The notes under the pieces: generated by a model | What the model was told of the DNA's origin: nothing | Database searches by the model: none | What the model saw: the letters and a program-made list of their open reading frames with translations, nothing else | Program-made: the position numbers and the translations under genes | From: Pseudovirgaria hyperparasitica | Lineage: Eukaryota; Ascomycota; Dothideomycetes; Acrospermales; Acrospermaceae | NCBI RefSeq assembly: GCF_010093815.1 | Contig: NW_022985555.1 | Location: 494,186 to 558,185 of the forward strand | Direction: 5' to 3' | DNA: 64,000 bases | In this document: in pieces, positions 34,556 to 45,289 of the stretch | Layout: each line of letters begins with the position of its first letter | Numbering within the stretch: the first letter of the stretch is position 1

Positions 34556-36280
34556 TGTACAATCGAGGCGCAGCACCGCAGCAGCACCGCAGCGCCTGCA
34601 AGTCGGACGCCATCTGCCAGCCATCTGCCAGCCATCGTCACCCGCTTGCTCCTTCCCGTATGAGCAAGCTACCTACGGAGCGCGCAGAAACAACTTCTAC
34701 TCTGCTTCTTCGATCGTGATTGCTGACGTGAGGAGGACATGCGACCTGTTTCTGAGGACTTGTGAGACATGGATCAGGCCGCAGCTTCGAATGCAGATTA
34801 CAACACCTGAGAAACGCAAACAAGGCTTGTTGCGCGGGAGATGTACAGCTAGATCTCCGATGTGCCGTTCGAATGCTTCGAATGCTTCGAGTACATAATA
34901 CATCCCAGCAGCAGCGTCTGTACATAGGACATTGTACATAATTCCTGCCCGTCTCTCCACGCTGCGCTGACGCTGCGCTGCAATGCAAAACCTCGCTTCT
35001 GTACATAGGATAGTATAACAATTCTACACAGCGTGGTGGCTCCAAACACCCCACCGACCGCCGCTGCGGCTCTGAAACATAGACAGAGAGTATCGTTTCA
35101 TTTATACTTCGCATTGATAAATCACGCGTCTACGTTGACGCATTATAACGCCTTTTTCCGTGTATGTTTATTCTCAGTTCCATTTCTTCGCCGTCGTCGC
35201 GGTTCTGTATTCATGTGTGTATATTTCTCTATATGTTGATGTATCCATGTGTCTCTGTTTACAGTCGCCGACTTAAATTGACTAAACTTTGTGGTCGCCA
35301 TCTCGAATGGACGCTTCTCTCCGCAGCGTTTTCTTTGCTAGGATATCTAGGATACATGCGGCCAAACGCTATGTATACGTACATAGATAGCCCCATACAA
35401 AATACATACAATCACCCGTCCGATTCAGTCCCAGCAACGCAGTCTTTCCCCTCCCCAAAATCAACCAATACTAGATCCGCAGTCCTCAGCCTTGTCATGC
35501 CTTGCCTTGCCTTTGCCTACCCCAGTCCTCAGCCAGCCTCGCCCAATAAATAGACATGGATACCTCCCACTCTCAAGACGGGTAGATACACAATAATCAA
35601 CCAATTAACCCGTACTCATTAGCCGCTATTGAGCGTGTGCTTGCATAGGAGCAATGGCCACAATGACATAACAAACCTAATAAACATGCTGTCATGCCTT
35701 GATCAGGTCTTGAGGCTTGGACTTGAGGTCTGGAGGTTTGATAGGGTGGATTCTGGACTGTACTAGAACCCCGCACTTTTACCTATCCATGGCTGGATCC
35801 ATGCAAAAGCTGCAGGTGGTGGATGTCACAGTTGCATTTGCGGGTGCGGGTTGCAGGCTGTATGGTCAGTCACGTTATTGGCATTGTTACGTTACATTCT
35901 TGAGGGGTGGTTTATGCGTGGTGATGCGTGGATAGCGTTTGGGATGTTTTGATGGTGCTGTGATGTTTTTGATGCTATTTCTGGAGATTGGGTTTTTGGG
36001 GTGGTTTGATTTGGGATGTGGTGGGTTGCTGGGTGGGTTATGTGGTTTTTTCTTCTTTTGGTAGTAAGGTTGTTAGAGGAGGTAGACTTGTGCTGTATAT
36101 GGATATGAAGTGTGTAAGAGTGGTCTATTGATTTTGTAATACGGGTGGAGTATGTGATTGCTGTGGTTTGATTCCTGGATTTGAGTTTGTATCTGTGTTT
36201 TCATGTGTTGAGTTTGATATTGTATGTTCGTCTGTTTGTGTTTTTGTGTTTGCGTGTTTGATTATTCGGCTCATGAATTG
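34556..36280. other. Long intergenic region, small direct repeats
   Basis: 1.7 kb without a supported gene. Just after the MTG2 stop are short direct repeats (GCAGCACC, and CCATCTGCCAG twice near 34608-34632). TGTACATAGGA occurs twice (34919 and 35001 areas). The 35930-36280 end is GT-rich on the plus strand. Confidence 0.5.
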
Positions 36281-36785
36281 ATCCGTCTGTAACTTTTTCA
36301 GCGCGACTCTTGGCACGCGTCGCGCGCGCAACACACCACTTTTTCTCTTATTCTTAAAACTTACCTTTTCCCTAATATCTCTAGAACTAGAACTCTAGGA
36401 AGTTTTCTAATTATATATAAATATACCTCTATATAGTCTCTTACTCTCTATATAAGAAAATTAATTAAAAAAGAATAGACTAATTAGTTATTCTAAGAAA
36501 AGCTCTATAAAGTAGAGAGCTACTAAAGTACTAAGGTACGTAGTAGAGAAAATAAGAGAATAGAGATTTTCTCTATTATCTATCTCTTTAAGACTCTTTA
36601 GTCTTTAAAAGAACTTAATAAGTACTCTTTAGATATAACTAAAAGTATATATAATCTTTTAATACCTTCTAGAGTCTTAATACTAGGGTTATTAAAGGAA
36701 ATCGTGGTTTTTAAGAATGAGAGAAAAAGTGGTGTGTTGCGCGCGACACGTGCCAAGAGTCGCGCTGAAAAAGTTACAGACGGAT
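36281..36785. mobile_element. MITE-like element: 505 bp with ~78-bp terminal inverted repeats
   Basis: The left arm (36281-36359) begins ATCCGTCTGTAACTTTTTCA. The reverse complement of the right arm (36709-36785) begins identically. The arms differ by about two substitutions and one 2-bp indel over ~78 bp. Between them lie ~350 bp of very AT-rich sequence, made of short CTCTAT/TAGAGA/AATTA words and without coding capacity. This is the shape of a non-autonomous DNA transposon. Flanks are GAATTG on the left and TACATT on the right. No target-site duplication longer than 2 bp (AT) could be fixed, so the superfamily is open. The CpG-rich arms are not decayed. Confidence 0.85.
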
Positions 36786-38197
36786 TACATTCTGTCACCT
36801 TTATTCGTGCCTGTCCACTTTTAGAGCGAAAGTAGTTAATCATCCACTTCGATGATAGCTGATATCATGGCTTGCCTTTGTATCGTGCTCTGGTGTGCTG
36901 TACTATACCATACAGTACTATGCTATCTTCTACCCGGTATGCATTTCATCATCATATGTATACTAGTCAGGTTGTACCATCCATTCGTCACAAAAGTCCA
37001 CCACATTATCATGCATTTCTCCATCTACTTACTTCCCACTCCCTAGAGTATCTAATCTCTAGCCTTTAATCTTAAGCCTCATGTCAGGCAAATGTCAGGC
37101 AAGTGTCAAGGTTGACCTTAGTCTCCGTACCAAGCGCTAGATCTGTTAAACTAAGTGTCAGAGCTCGTCACGACTGCATGGCGAACATTGCACGACTGAT
37201 CGGTTGACTGACTATGCAGGTAAGATAAGTAATCAGACATCCATGCAGGCAAGTGAGGAACGTACAACGTACGTATGTAGTCAGGCAAACAGGCAAACAG
37301 ACAGACAGGTACCATCATCTCCAACGCATACATACGCATACAAATCCAATGCTATTCTATGTATATGCTTTATAACTATTGTTTTATCGCGCGTCAGTCC
37401 CTCTAATCTCCTTTGTCTTGTCCTGTCTCGTCCTGTCATGTGCTGTTCCCCGTCTTGCAATCTGGTGCGGGATACGACACGACGCGAGGCGAGATACCTG
37501 TCTGTATATGCAATATCCATCCAATATTATCTAAGCGCCCGGCCGCAGCTGCTATGCTGTGCTCCGTTTTTCACGCACGCGCATTGTTTATGGGCATGGG
37601 TGTGGGCATGAACATGGGCGTTGGTTGATTGGGGAGATGGACATGGACATGGACATGCGTAGTAACTAGCTACGTACACTGTGTTAATTGCCAAGCTAGC
37701 TGTGTAGGTAAACGGGTGGGTAGTCAGTAAGAAGTTGTCAGCCAGCCTTGTGATGTGGGTACGGAGCGCCCGCCTGCGCGTCTGTCAAGAGATATAGCAA
37801 CATTGAACATCTGGAGAGAGACGCACTGCATCACCCACCATGGATGTACGCACACCGTGTCGCAGAGCATATCGTACGTCGTGTAACAACAGATTATACA
37901 GGGTCGATTTTGGGACTAAATGTACATACAGAAGAGTGGGAATGGAGATTCTAGTATCATACAAATAATACCAGCGACATGTATCATCCACAGCCATATC
38001 GCGGAAGGAACGCCGTTGAAATGCCGTGATATCTCCAGTATTCCCGAGCGGCCAAAATACAAGGGATAGTCGGGACGTCTCAAAAGTCTATGGTACAAAA
38101 GGGGCAATGAGATGCCGGAGACGGTGTCGAGAAGGTGTGGGCGAGGTCGGAAGTCGAAGAGCGGTGGACGCATACAAGAGGAGGGAAGTCATTGAGC
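36786..38197. other. Intergenic region, short simple repeats
   Basis: 1.4 kb with ATGGACATGGACATGG-type hexamer repeats near 37635-37655 and CAGGCAAACAGGCAAACAGACAG near 37283-37306. No gene supported. The end next to 38198 is probably the 3' UTR of the helicase gene. Confidence 0.5.
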
Positions 38198-40351
38198 TCA
38201 GTGTCTTGAGCTCTGACTTCCTCTTGCTTCCCAAGGTCTGTTGGCTCGACCTGAGTCTCTGCCTCTTCTTTCTCCAAAGTCTCCTCCCCGGCCACCAAAG
38301 TCTCTGCCTCTTCTTTCTCCAAAGTCTCCTCCCCGGCCACCAAAGTCTCCTCCCCGGCCACCAAAGTCTCCTCCCCGGCCACCAAAGTCTCCTCCACGGC
38401 CGCCAAAGTCTCTTCCTCTGCCGCCTCCACCTCCGCCTCTGCCACCAAATCTGCTGCCAAACGATTGACCTCCACCCATGCCACCTCTTGACATCATCTC
38501 CCCAGCGTCCTGACTCTGGAAGACATCTGCTTCATCCTGATTCTCATCAGGGCCTGTATTGATGCCGCGACAGCGGGAAAGTCCAAGTTTTGCTGCCATG
38601 CTGCGACCAATCGAGGGAGGAGATGTGAGACCCCAGCCAAAGATGGCGAGGTCGTTCAGCGTGTCGACGAGTGTTTGTTTGGGCAGACTGCCTCCAGCCA
38701 CGCCGAACATGGATGAGTAAGAAGCCTTCTTGAAGTCGTATGGGACTCTCCTGTAGGCCTCCCTGAGACCTGCGAAAACTTCAGCCGCAGCTGCAGGCAC
38801 CTGGCCTTCTTGGGTCATGTTGACACTAGCTGTTTGGAGCGAAGTATCGGCCTTGATGGGGATGCCCCTCAACAAACCCCGGACGTGGCGCGAATTCTGT
38901 TGGTCAACCAGGAGCCATGCTTCTCCTTCCTTACCTGCACGAGCTGTGCGCCCAATACGATGGATGTAATCCTCCCTCGCACGAGGAGAGCCAAATTGGA
39001 TGACGTGAGTGACGTTGGGGAAGTCCATGCCTCTTGCAGTAACATCGGATGAAACCAGGATTGCAGATTCCGCATTACGGAAAATCTCTGCTCTCCTGGT
39101 CCTAGCTGACTGGGTCAGTTTGGCGTGGATTTGGAGAACTCTTGTCTTGCTTAAAGGAGACATTCTGTTCAATTTTTGATACGCAGCGAGGGCTTCAAAT
39201 GTAAGGGAGACATCGGCTGTAGTGTTGATGAATATAATGGCCTTAAAAGGTCGACCTCCCTTCGGCTCGGCTATTCCGTTGTTGCAGAGCTCAACCAGAG
39301 CAGGAGTCATATTCTCCAATCCTCTCGCCTCAACTAGTTTTTGCGGTACTCTCTCGTGGGTGGGAGCCTCGTTTTCATCGACACACTTGACAAACTGAAA
39401 CCCTGGGCGTAGAGTCCGTCTGACCATCTGCACGACTTCATTCGGTAGCGTAGCAGAGAACATGAGTTGTTGTCTGGGACGTTCACGAACGTCGGGCAGA
39501 CTCTGCTTGATCTGCTCAATCTCTTTGGTGAAACCGGCTTCCAGCAGGCGATCTGCCTCATCCATGACAAAGCAATCCAAGTTAGGGGCAGAAATGCCGG
39601 ATTGGGGGTCCGCGAGAATATCATTCAAGCGTCCAGGAGTACCGACCAAGATGTGACATCCTTCTCGTCGAACTTGACTGAGATGTAGGCCCTTTTGTGT
39701 TCCTCCGACGGCGACCTGAACGACAAGGTCGGTGCGGGCAGTGACTCGTTTGGCCTCATTGGCAATCTGTTCAGCCAATTCTCTTGTAGGCGAGATGATG
39801 ATTGCACGGATGTCCGAAGGTCTCGCGCGAGCTTTATACCGCCCAGAGATTGATCCGAGTGAGGGCTCTTGTAGGAGAATTCGATGAATCAAAGGAGTCA
39901 AGAATGCAAGTGTTTTACCAGTACCGGTCTTTGCTTGCGCGACGCTGGAAATGTTAGTTCAAGTCTTGGCTTGATGATACTGGTTAACTTACACATCCAC
40001 ACCACTAATAGCCGCATTGATCGACTTGCTCTGCACCTCCGTCATCGTTTCTAACTTCATGTCGGACGTGATCGCCTTAACAAGGTTGGGGTGTACGAGT
40101 CCGCCAGTTCCAAGATCTTCAAATCGAGTGATGTACTGTTGGGGCTCCTTTTCTGTTTCTTGCGCTTCTGCTTGCTGCTGCAACCTCGTGAAGCTGTGGA
40201 ACGACGCAATCCGGGATGGCGTCTGAATTGAAGTAGCTCGCAGACATGCTGCATTCTGACTAAATGATGGCACGACGCGTACAGCCCTTTGAGGACATAG
40301 TGAGAGGGTTCTAGCAATAGATGCAGGGCATCTGCGGAAGGTGCCCAACAT
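38198..40351 (-). CDS. MSS116: Mitochondrial DEAD-box RNA helicase, MSS116/CYT-19-like, with RGG tail
   Basis: Exons 40351-39993 and 39944-38198, with a 48-nt intron (GTAAGT, TTCCAG); 701 aa. The frame extends upstream, but the first ATG is at 40351 (MLGTFRRCPASIARTLSLC), a basic presequence fitting mitochondrial import. The helicase core is complete: a Q-motif-like FEDLG, motif I AQAKTGTGKT (spanning the splice junction), PTRELAEQ, motif II DEAD in VMDEADRLLEAGF, motif III SAT, and motif VI HRIGRTARAG. The last ~90 residues are RGG/FGGRGGD repeats, where CYT-19/Mss116 have a basic RNA-binding tail. Role by family: ATP-dependent RNA chaperone for group I and II intron splicing and mitochondrial translation. 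The exact orthologue is probable, not proven. Confidence 0.92.
38255..38420 (-). repeat. 21-bp minisatellite encoding FGGRGGD
   Basis: Tandem CCAAAGTCTCCTCCCCGGCCA-like units on the plus strand, one base over the writing limit if spelled with flanks. They encode FGGRGGD, mixed with a longer unit that adds ERRGRD. Neighbouring copies are nearly identical at DNA level, which suggests recent expansion. Confidence 0.85.
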
Positions 40352-41482
40352 TCTTGTCGATGGTGATGTAATGCGACGAAGCAAAGAATTACAACCTTTA
40401 GTATGTAGTAGAACACAGAAGAAAGAACAAGCCGATTATGAAAGAAGAGATAGGAGTGAGGGTAAGGCGAAGTTGTGTGAGGTGTGTGAATCGTGCAATG
40501 GAGCGCGACGAACTTTTTTCTCGAGGGCTAGGATAAGACTTCGATCTAACTGCATTGGTGGTGTATATTGCCGCCTCAGGCATCACATACTGTCAATCCG
40601 CCTTAGGCGCGATTTTATGTCGCCATCATGGGATATCTCAACTACGCCGAGATATACTTATATACACACGCATTGGCTCAGAGACATACATACATCCATA
40701 GATGAAGTCTTGAATGATTGCTTTAATCCATAGACTGAGCTTTTCAGACAGGCTTGTCTTCCCGACAGAGGTTTCAACTTATCGAATCGACAGAAACATA
40801 TCACCCAGGAGATCTTCAATATTACCGCTTTCGCCCATCATCTCACGAATATGAAGCGCGATTCTCTCAATGCGCTGGCCCTGGCTTGATGACCAGTACT
40901 GTAATGCCCGCCAGCAAGCTGTCTCAATCCTTCCTCTCGATGGGAGTTAAATCTCAATGAGGAGGGGTTAATGAACAAGGATAGATCTGTGATCTAGTCG
41001 GTCAATACTGGTGCTTTGGAACGAGTCAGTCCTTGAGTTGTAATGAGCTGGAGAGAATATATTAGTCGAACGAAGCTAGCTGTTCTCAGCACAGTACCGA
41101 CGTACTATTACTCACACCAATAATGTATTACGAACTCTCAGATAGGTCTCATCTGACAATTGAGACTTCCACGGGATATGTGGCAAAGGAACTTGCTTAG
41201 ACACATAGGTAATGTACACCTATTGGTGGCATAGACTTTTGATACGGAGACTCGACCAACTAGAGCTAAAAAGGAATACCAAGAGCAACTACAGCGCAGG
41301 ACTGGCGAGACAACGAAAACAACAACATTCTGAAAACGTTAGTTTGCCAGACGCTAGATTAGATGTGGATCCTAGCCTTGGTATGTACGTCATATCATGA
41401 TGCATCGACTATTTGATAGCACATCCTATCACCAGATGCTAGGACTCAGCACAGAATCGGACCTCTCTGCGCTCGAGCTACC
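40352..41482. other. Intergenic with one possible orphan exon
   Basis: 1.1 kb between the helicase start and the metallo-beta-lactamase gene. Apart from the possible exon at 40779-40918, nothing is supported. Confidence 0.5.
40779..40918 (-). pseudogene. Possible orphan terminal exon or gene remnant
   Basis: After a plausible acceptor (GAGACAG) the minus strand encodes 45 residues, with CWRALQYW near the start and HIREMMGESGNIEDLLGDM near the end, before a TAA. Composition looks like a real helical protein. No convincing upstream exons were found, and no family is recognised. Confidence 0.25.
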
Positions 41483-42391
41483 ATGTGTTCAGACCCATCT
41501 CTAGCCATACTCACTCCTTCTCCCGACATCTACGGTTATTACGCCGGTCGTACAGGGAAGAGATACCACTCTCCATCTCCAAACTGGCTCGACGACGGCG
41601 CATACACTCTAGGCGTCGCCTCCTATGCCATCGTATCCGCACCTCACGCTCTGGTCTTCGACGCACACATATCCCCCATCCACGCCTCTGCAGTCCTTTC
41701 GCACCTGCGCTCTCTCGGCGTGACGCAGGTGACATGAGTATACAGCCACGCACACAGAGACCACATCGCCGGCGCATCAACATTTCGCAACTCCGCCAAC
41801 CCACGAACCGTGGAGATAATCGCGAGCGAAGAAACGAAGAGACGCATCAAGGACGGACTGGAGAGCTTTCTATCAGGCGACCCGTCCTTCGAAGGCGTGT
41901 TGCCGACGCGCACATTCAATGGTATCCTGCCCCTTTCCGTCGGCGCGCTGGATGTGGAGCTCTGCTCGTTCAATATCCATACCTCTGACTCGATCGTTGT
42001 GTGGATCCCGAGTGTGAAGCTGCTTCTTGCCGGCGATACGCTTGAGGATACGTGCACTTTTATGGCTGAACCGGAAAATGGCGCCGTGCACTTGCGGGAG
42101 TTGGAGCGTATGGAGAGGGATTTCCCTAGTGCACGTATACTCCCAGCGCATGGGAGTGCGGAAAGAATCAATGAGAAGGGGTATGACATGCAATTTGTGG
42201 CCGCGACGAGGAGATATATTGCGGCTATGACGAAGGTAGGAGAGAGGGAGCCGAAGGCGTGGAACGAAAGCTTGCGTGAGGTACAGTGCGTTCAGAAGGA
42301 CTTGCAGAGAGAGGCAGTAGAGTACTGGGGCGAGTATGAGATGGTACATAAGGAGAATGTGCAGGCGCTGAGGAGTCTTACCGGCTCTTGA
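41483..42391 (+). pseudogene. Metallo-beta-lactamase-fold hydrolase with an in-frame TGA
   Basis: The reading frame from ATG 41483 to the stop at 42391 is continuous except for one TGA at codon 85 (41735-41737). Before it: DDGAYTLGVASYAIV and ALVFDAHIS, the first strands of the fold. Directly after it: VYSHAHRDHIAGAS, the zinc motif HxHxDH at codons 89-94. Further on are LLLAGDTLEDT (the metal-bridging Asp) and ILPAHGSAER (the last metal His). All metal ligands lie downstream of the stop. The frame on both sides is intact, so the event is a single nonsense change or a recent one. A 17-nt GTGACATGAGTATACAG stretch looks like donor plus acceptor, but is far too short to be an intron and would break the frame. 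Function if whole: hydrolase of unknown substrate. Either a young pseudogene, read-through, or a sequencing error. Confidence 0.8.
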
Positions 42392-42508
42392 ATTTATGCT
42401 ATATTGGACTTAACTTTGTGGCAGGAATTCTATTTTGACAAGCGTAAATGGCTAACAGGCGATGAACCCATCGATACGACGTATGCAGGCACTTGTTCCA
42501 AACTATGA

Positions 42509-43633
42509 TTATAGCGGAGCGCACAAGAAGCATGCCCGCGGAAAGATAGCGGCACATGGTGTAAATGAATCATCTGTAGGGACTGAGATGCCATAGCACT
42601 TGCCCTTGTCCGGATTTGCTGCGCAATAGGTGCAGATCTGCTCCACCAGTATCTCTTCGAAACCAATCTCTATGGGGCCCGAATCCCTCTTTCCCCATAG
42701 CTTGAATTGTGTGTAAGCAAAGTGCTGTACGCTGAGCAGAGACCGAATGATCGCCTTCTCGTTAAGAACATGGTCGTTTTCTCCTATGGACACTCCTGCG
42801 TCAGTCTGGAGAAGGGCACCCAGGAAACAGCCAGTGAAGTGGCTTTGTGCCTCTCGCAGCCTTCTCAACAAGGCCTTGCGATCAAACGTATAGGGTGAAA
42901 GATCCTCTGGAAGAAAATAATTGGCTGGAACTACCTGTGTCAAGTGGATCGGCATTTGATCTATAGCGAGAGCCACTATAGTGCGTTCGCGTGAGAGTTC
43001 TAGTGTCATGTTGGTCTGGAGGCCGAACGCATTGAACAGGAATGGCCTGTGTATGTCTTCTAATGTTACAAGTGCAGTAGGCACGCGCAAGAGGCGGATG
43101 CGCCGGGCGTAGGCAAAAGCATGGTTGACCTTGAAGACCGCGAGGACGTATGGTAAAATCCAACTCGCGGACTTGTATCGACACCAGCTGAAGTCGATAA
43201 CATAGGTAAACCGATTGTGGACAACATCGTCAAATTCCTCCAAGATCTCGGGGTTTTCATCATGATAGAGCCACAGCCAGCGGCGGTAAGTTGCGAAACG
43301 CTTGACCATGTTTCGACAGTGACCCCATTCCGCTTTCCACACTTCATTTCGAAAAGTGCCAACGGGGGTCGGTGGAAGTAGGGCCCATTCTGTGGGCTCA
43401 TGTTCGACGAGGCATTGGAAAATTCGGACACGGAGCTCAGGCGGGAGCCTAACGAACAGAGTTTGAGGTGGTCTCTTGGGTTGAACGGCATCGGCCTTCA
43501 TCTTCATTATTCGCTCCTTGACATCTTTCGCAATAACAGCAATGCGATTCTGACCTCTGTACAAGCTGAAAAAGGGTCTGGCGAAAGTCCTGTTCCAGGC
43601 ACAGTTGATACGATCTACGAAGCGCTCATCCAT
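42509..43633 (-). CDS. F-box-like protein, paralogue of the gene at 44146-45237
   Basis: Single exon, 374 aa from ATG 43633. The frame is open to earlier ATGs (43681, 43786), but alignment with the neighbour, whose first possible ATG gives MDDQTF, supports MDERFVDRINCAW as the start. LPPELRVRIFQCLVEHEPTEWALLPP (written here only in part: LPPELRVRIFQCL) is the F-box-like core near residue 60. Shared with the paralogue: VPTALVTLEDI, AFGLQTNM, the SLLSVQHFAYTQFKLW block, and a Cys pair CTYC near the end. The C-terminus (KCYGISVPTDDSF...) is more variable. Probable SCF adaptor or unknown. It lies 117 bp downstream of and convergent with the metallo-beta-lactamase gene. Confidence 0.75.
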   Translation of the reverse strand: MDERFVDRINCAWNRTFARPFFSLYRGQNRIAVIAKDVKERIMKMKADAVQPKRPPQTLFVRLPPELRVRIFQCLVEHEPTEWALLPPTPVGTFRNEVWKAEWGHCRNMVKRFATYRRWLWLYHDENPEILEEFDDVVHNRFTYVIDFSWCRYKSASWILPYVLAVFKVNHAFAYARRIRLLRVPTALVTLEDIHRPFLFNAFGLQTNMTLELSRERTIVALAIDQMPIHLTQVVPANYFLPEDLSPYTFDRKALLRRLREAQSHFTGCFLGALLQTDAGVSIGENDHVLNEKAIIRSLLSVQHFAYTQFKLWGKRDSGPIEIGFEEILVEQICTYCAANPDKGKCYGISVPTDDSFTPCAAIFPRACFLCAPL

Positions 43634-44145
43634 AACGATATAGACGACTGTGGAGACATCGAGATACGATGGGTGCTTCATTGAATCAACAGTACTACAT
43701 TTTAAAAGCACCAAGACTTCTGTGATCGTGAAACGCTCGGAATGACATTGGTATTTGGTCGGTGTTCCATGGCAATGCTCCGACATTGTTTTCACATTGA
43801 CTCACTTCACTTCACTAGCGATGTCCCGCCGACGTTCTCTCATTGGTCCACACCAACGAAAGAGGAAATTCGTGGTTATCGTTGGAGTTCTGTAACGTTG
43901 GAGGTTACTTTAAGGTTTGTGCAAGCTCGTACCATGTGTCTAGCTCCTGCGCAGAAGTCTTCACAGAGCAGAAGTCTTCACTGGTTAAACACATTATGTG
44001 TTATGAACACTATTCCGACTTGCGTTTCTTGACCATTTGTGTCACTTTGCGAAATTTCGTCTGTATAAGAACCAACAATGAACTTGATGTATTCTAAATC
44101 GTGGCTTCTTTGCTTGGCTCTCACCCCTTTTGGTCCGACAAAAAC
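43634..44145. promoter_or_regulatory. Shared divergent region between two paralogues
   Basis: 512 bp between the start codons of two homologous, oppositely oriented genes. No clear inverted symmetry of the intergenic DNA was seen by eye. Confidence 0.4.
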
Positions 44146-45237
44146 ATGGATGATCAGACGTTTCTATACCGTACCAGGCTTCATGTCTCAGCGCACCTCC
44201 GCAAGGCCAAGTTCAGAGTTTTGAGACTTCATCGACGGTTGCTCGTAGCCCAGCTCAAGATCCAACGAGCGATCATTGACAAACGAGCCACCAGAGCCAC
44301 CGCGTCTCAGACCTTGTACACAAAGCTCCCCCCTGAATTGCGCATCCAAGTCCTCGAACTTGTCCTCGCCGATGAGCCCACGGTCCTACACATGCTCCCA
44401 CCAGGCCTTGGATCCAGCTTGGAACTGGCTGAATTCCAAGTCCACGACAATCAGCGCGCGGCGATGCTGAAGCATTACTGGAGCTACTTCGCCTGGCTTT
44501 TGACGTACCGCGAAACGCGCCCTGAGCTGTGGGACGAGTTGCAGGACGTTGTGCAGCGCCGCACGACTCTCGTCTTCGATTTTTCCTTCTTGAACGTTGA
44601 CACCGCGTTTGCAGACCTAGCGGATTATGCGTTCAATAAGATGATCCAGGACGTCACGCGCGACAATAGCATGTCCGTTCGGCATATACGCGTCACAAAT
44701 GTGCCGACCGCGCTTCTCATACTCCCGAATATACGCGCTTTCGGCCTGCGCACTAACATGGACCTCTACACCACTGCTGACCGCAAAATTAGATGCGTTA
44801 CGAAGGACGCGTTGCCGTCGTTCATGGAAGAAGCTAGTTGGGTTCACCTAGTGAGCCCTCTGAGGTCCATCATGGATCCGCTTGCCACTTTGCAGCAGAT
44901 AAACAAGGCACAGACACACATTCTGGAGTGCTGGCAGGGCGATCTATCAGATCCGACGAAGTATCAAGGCGAGAGTGAGAATCTCGTCACCAACAGGACA
45001 ATCATACAGTCACTATCTAATCTGCAGCGCTTTGCCAAGGCACAGTATACTTATTGGAATGCTGCACGAACGTGCTCAGAGGAAGGGCTTGATAAAGCCA
45101 CATTAGATCAGCTGTGCACGTACTGCGATGGGGTATGCAACGCAGGAATTCGGGGTGAGTGTACGCCAATAGACTCTCAAGTTGCTGGACGTGTTTGCCG
45201 GGATCAGGGGGAAGAATCATGTCCCTTTGAAGTATAG
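44146..45237 (+). CDS. F-box-like protein, paralogue of the gene at 42509-43633
   Basis: Single exon, 363 aa. The frame opens at GTG 44101, but the first ATG is 44146 (MDDQTFLYRTRLHVSAHL). LPPELRIQVLELVLADEPT near residue 65 is the F-box-like core. Shared blocks with the divergent neighbour: VTNVPTALLIL, AFGLRTNM, NRTIIQSLSNLQRFAKAQ, and the terminal Cys motif LCTYCDGVCNAG, which recalls a small metal site. No known domain past the F-box. It ends 52 bp from the stop of the convergent MFS gene. It may encode an SCF substrate receptor; the family seems lineage-expanded (a third F-box gene lies at 59111). Confidence 0.8.
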   Translation: MDDQTFLYRTRLHVSAHLRKAKFRVLRLHRRLLVAQLKIQRAIIDKRATRATASQTLYTKLPPELRIQVLELVLADEPTVLHMLPPGLGSSLELAEFQVHDNQRAAMLKHYWSYFAWLLTYRETRPELWDELQDVVQRRTTLVFDFSFLNVDTAFADLADYAFNKMIQDVTRDNSMSVRHIRVTNVPTALLILPNIRAFGLRTNMDLYTTADRKIRCVTKDALPSFMEEASWVHLVSPLRSIMDPLATLQQINKAQTHILECWQGDLSDPTKYQGESENLVTNRTIIQSLSNLQRFAKAQYTYWNAARTCSEEGLDKATLDQLCTYCDGVCNAGIRGECTPIDSQVAGRVCRDQGEESCPFEV

Positions 45238-45289
45238 AGCGCTTGAGACATCTGGAATTTGAATAGCATTATTCTTTGAGCATTGTTAC

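Noticed and set aside
36360-36708. RIP as cause of the AT-rich core
   Set aside because: The CpG-rich arms of the same element are hardly changed; RIP would be expected to hit the duplicated arms first. Not excluded for an old, nested event.
36598-36843. 81-codon frame crossing the right arm of the inverted-repeat element
   Set aside because: It runs through the terminal repeat and AT-rich core and has no transposase features.
41735-41737. Selenocysteine at the TGA
   Set aside because: Most ascomycetes lack the selenocysteine machinery, and homologues have no Sec at this position as far as I know.
41729-41750. Tiny intron that would remove the TGA in the metallo-beta-lactamase gene
   Set aside because: GT...AG spans only 17 nt, shorter than any usual spliceosomal intron, and its removal shifts the frame out of the HxHxDH motif.
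43634-43795. Upstream extension of the minus-strand F-box-like paralogue
   Set aside because: Alignment with the divergent paralogue starts at MDERF/MDDQTF, and the extra residues have no counterpart.
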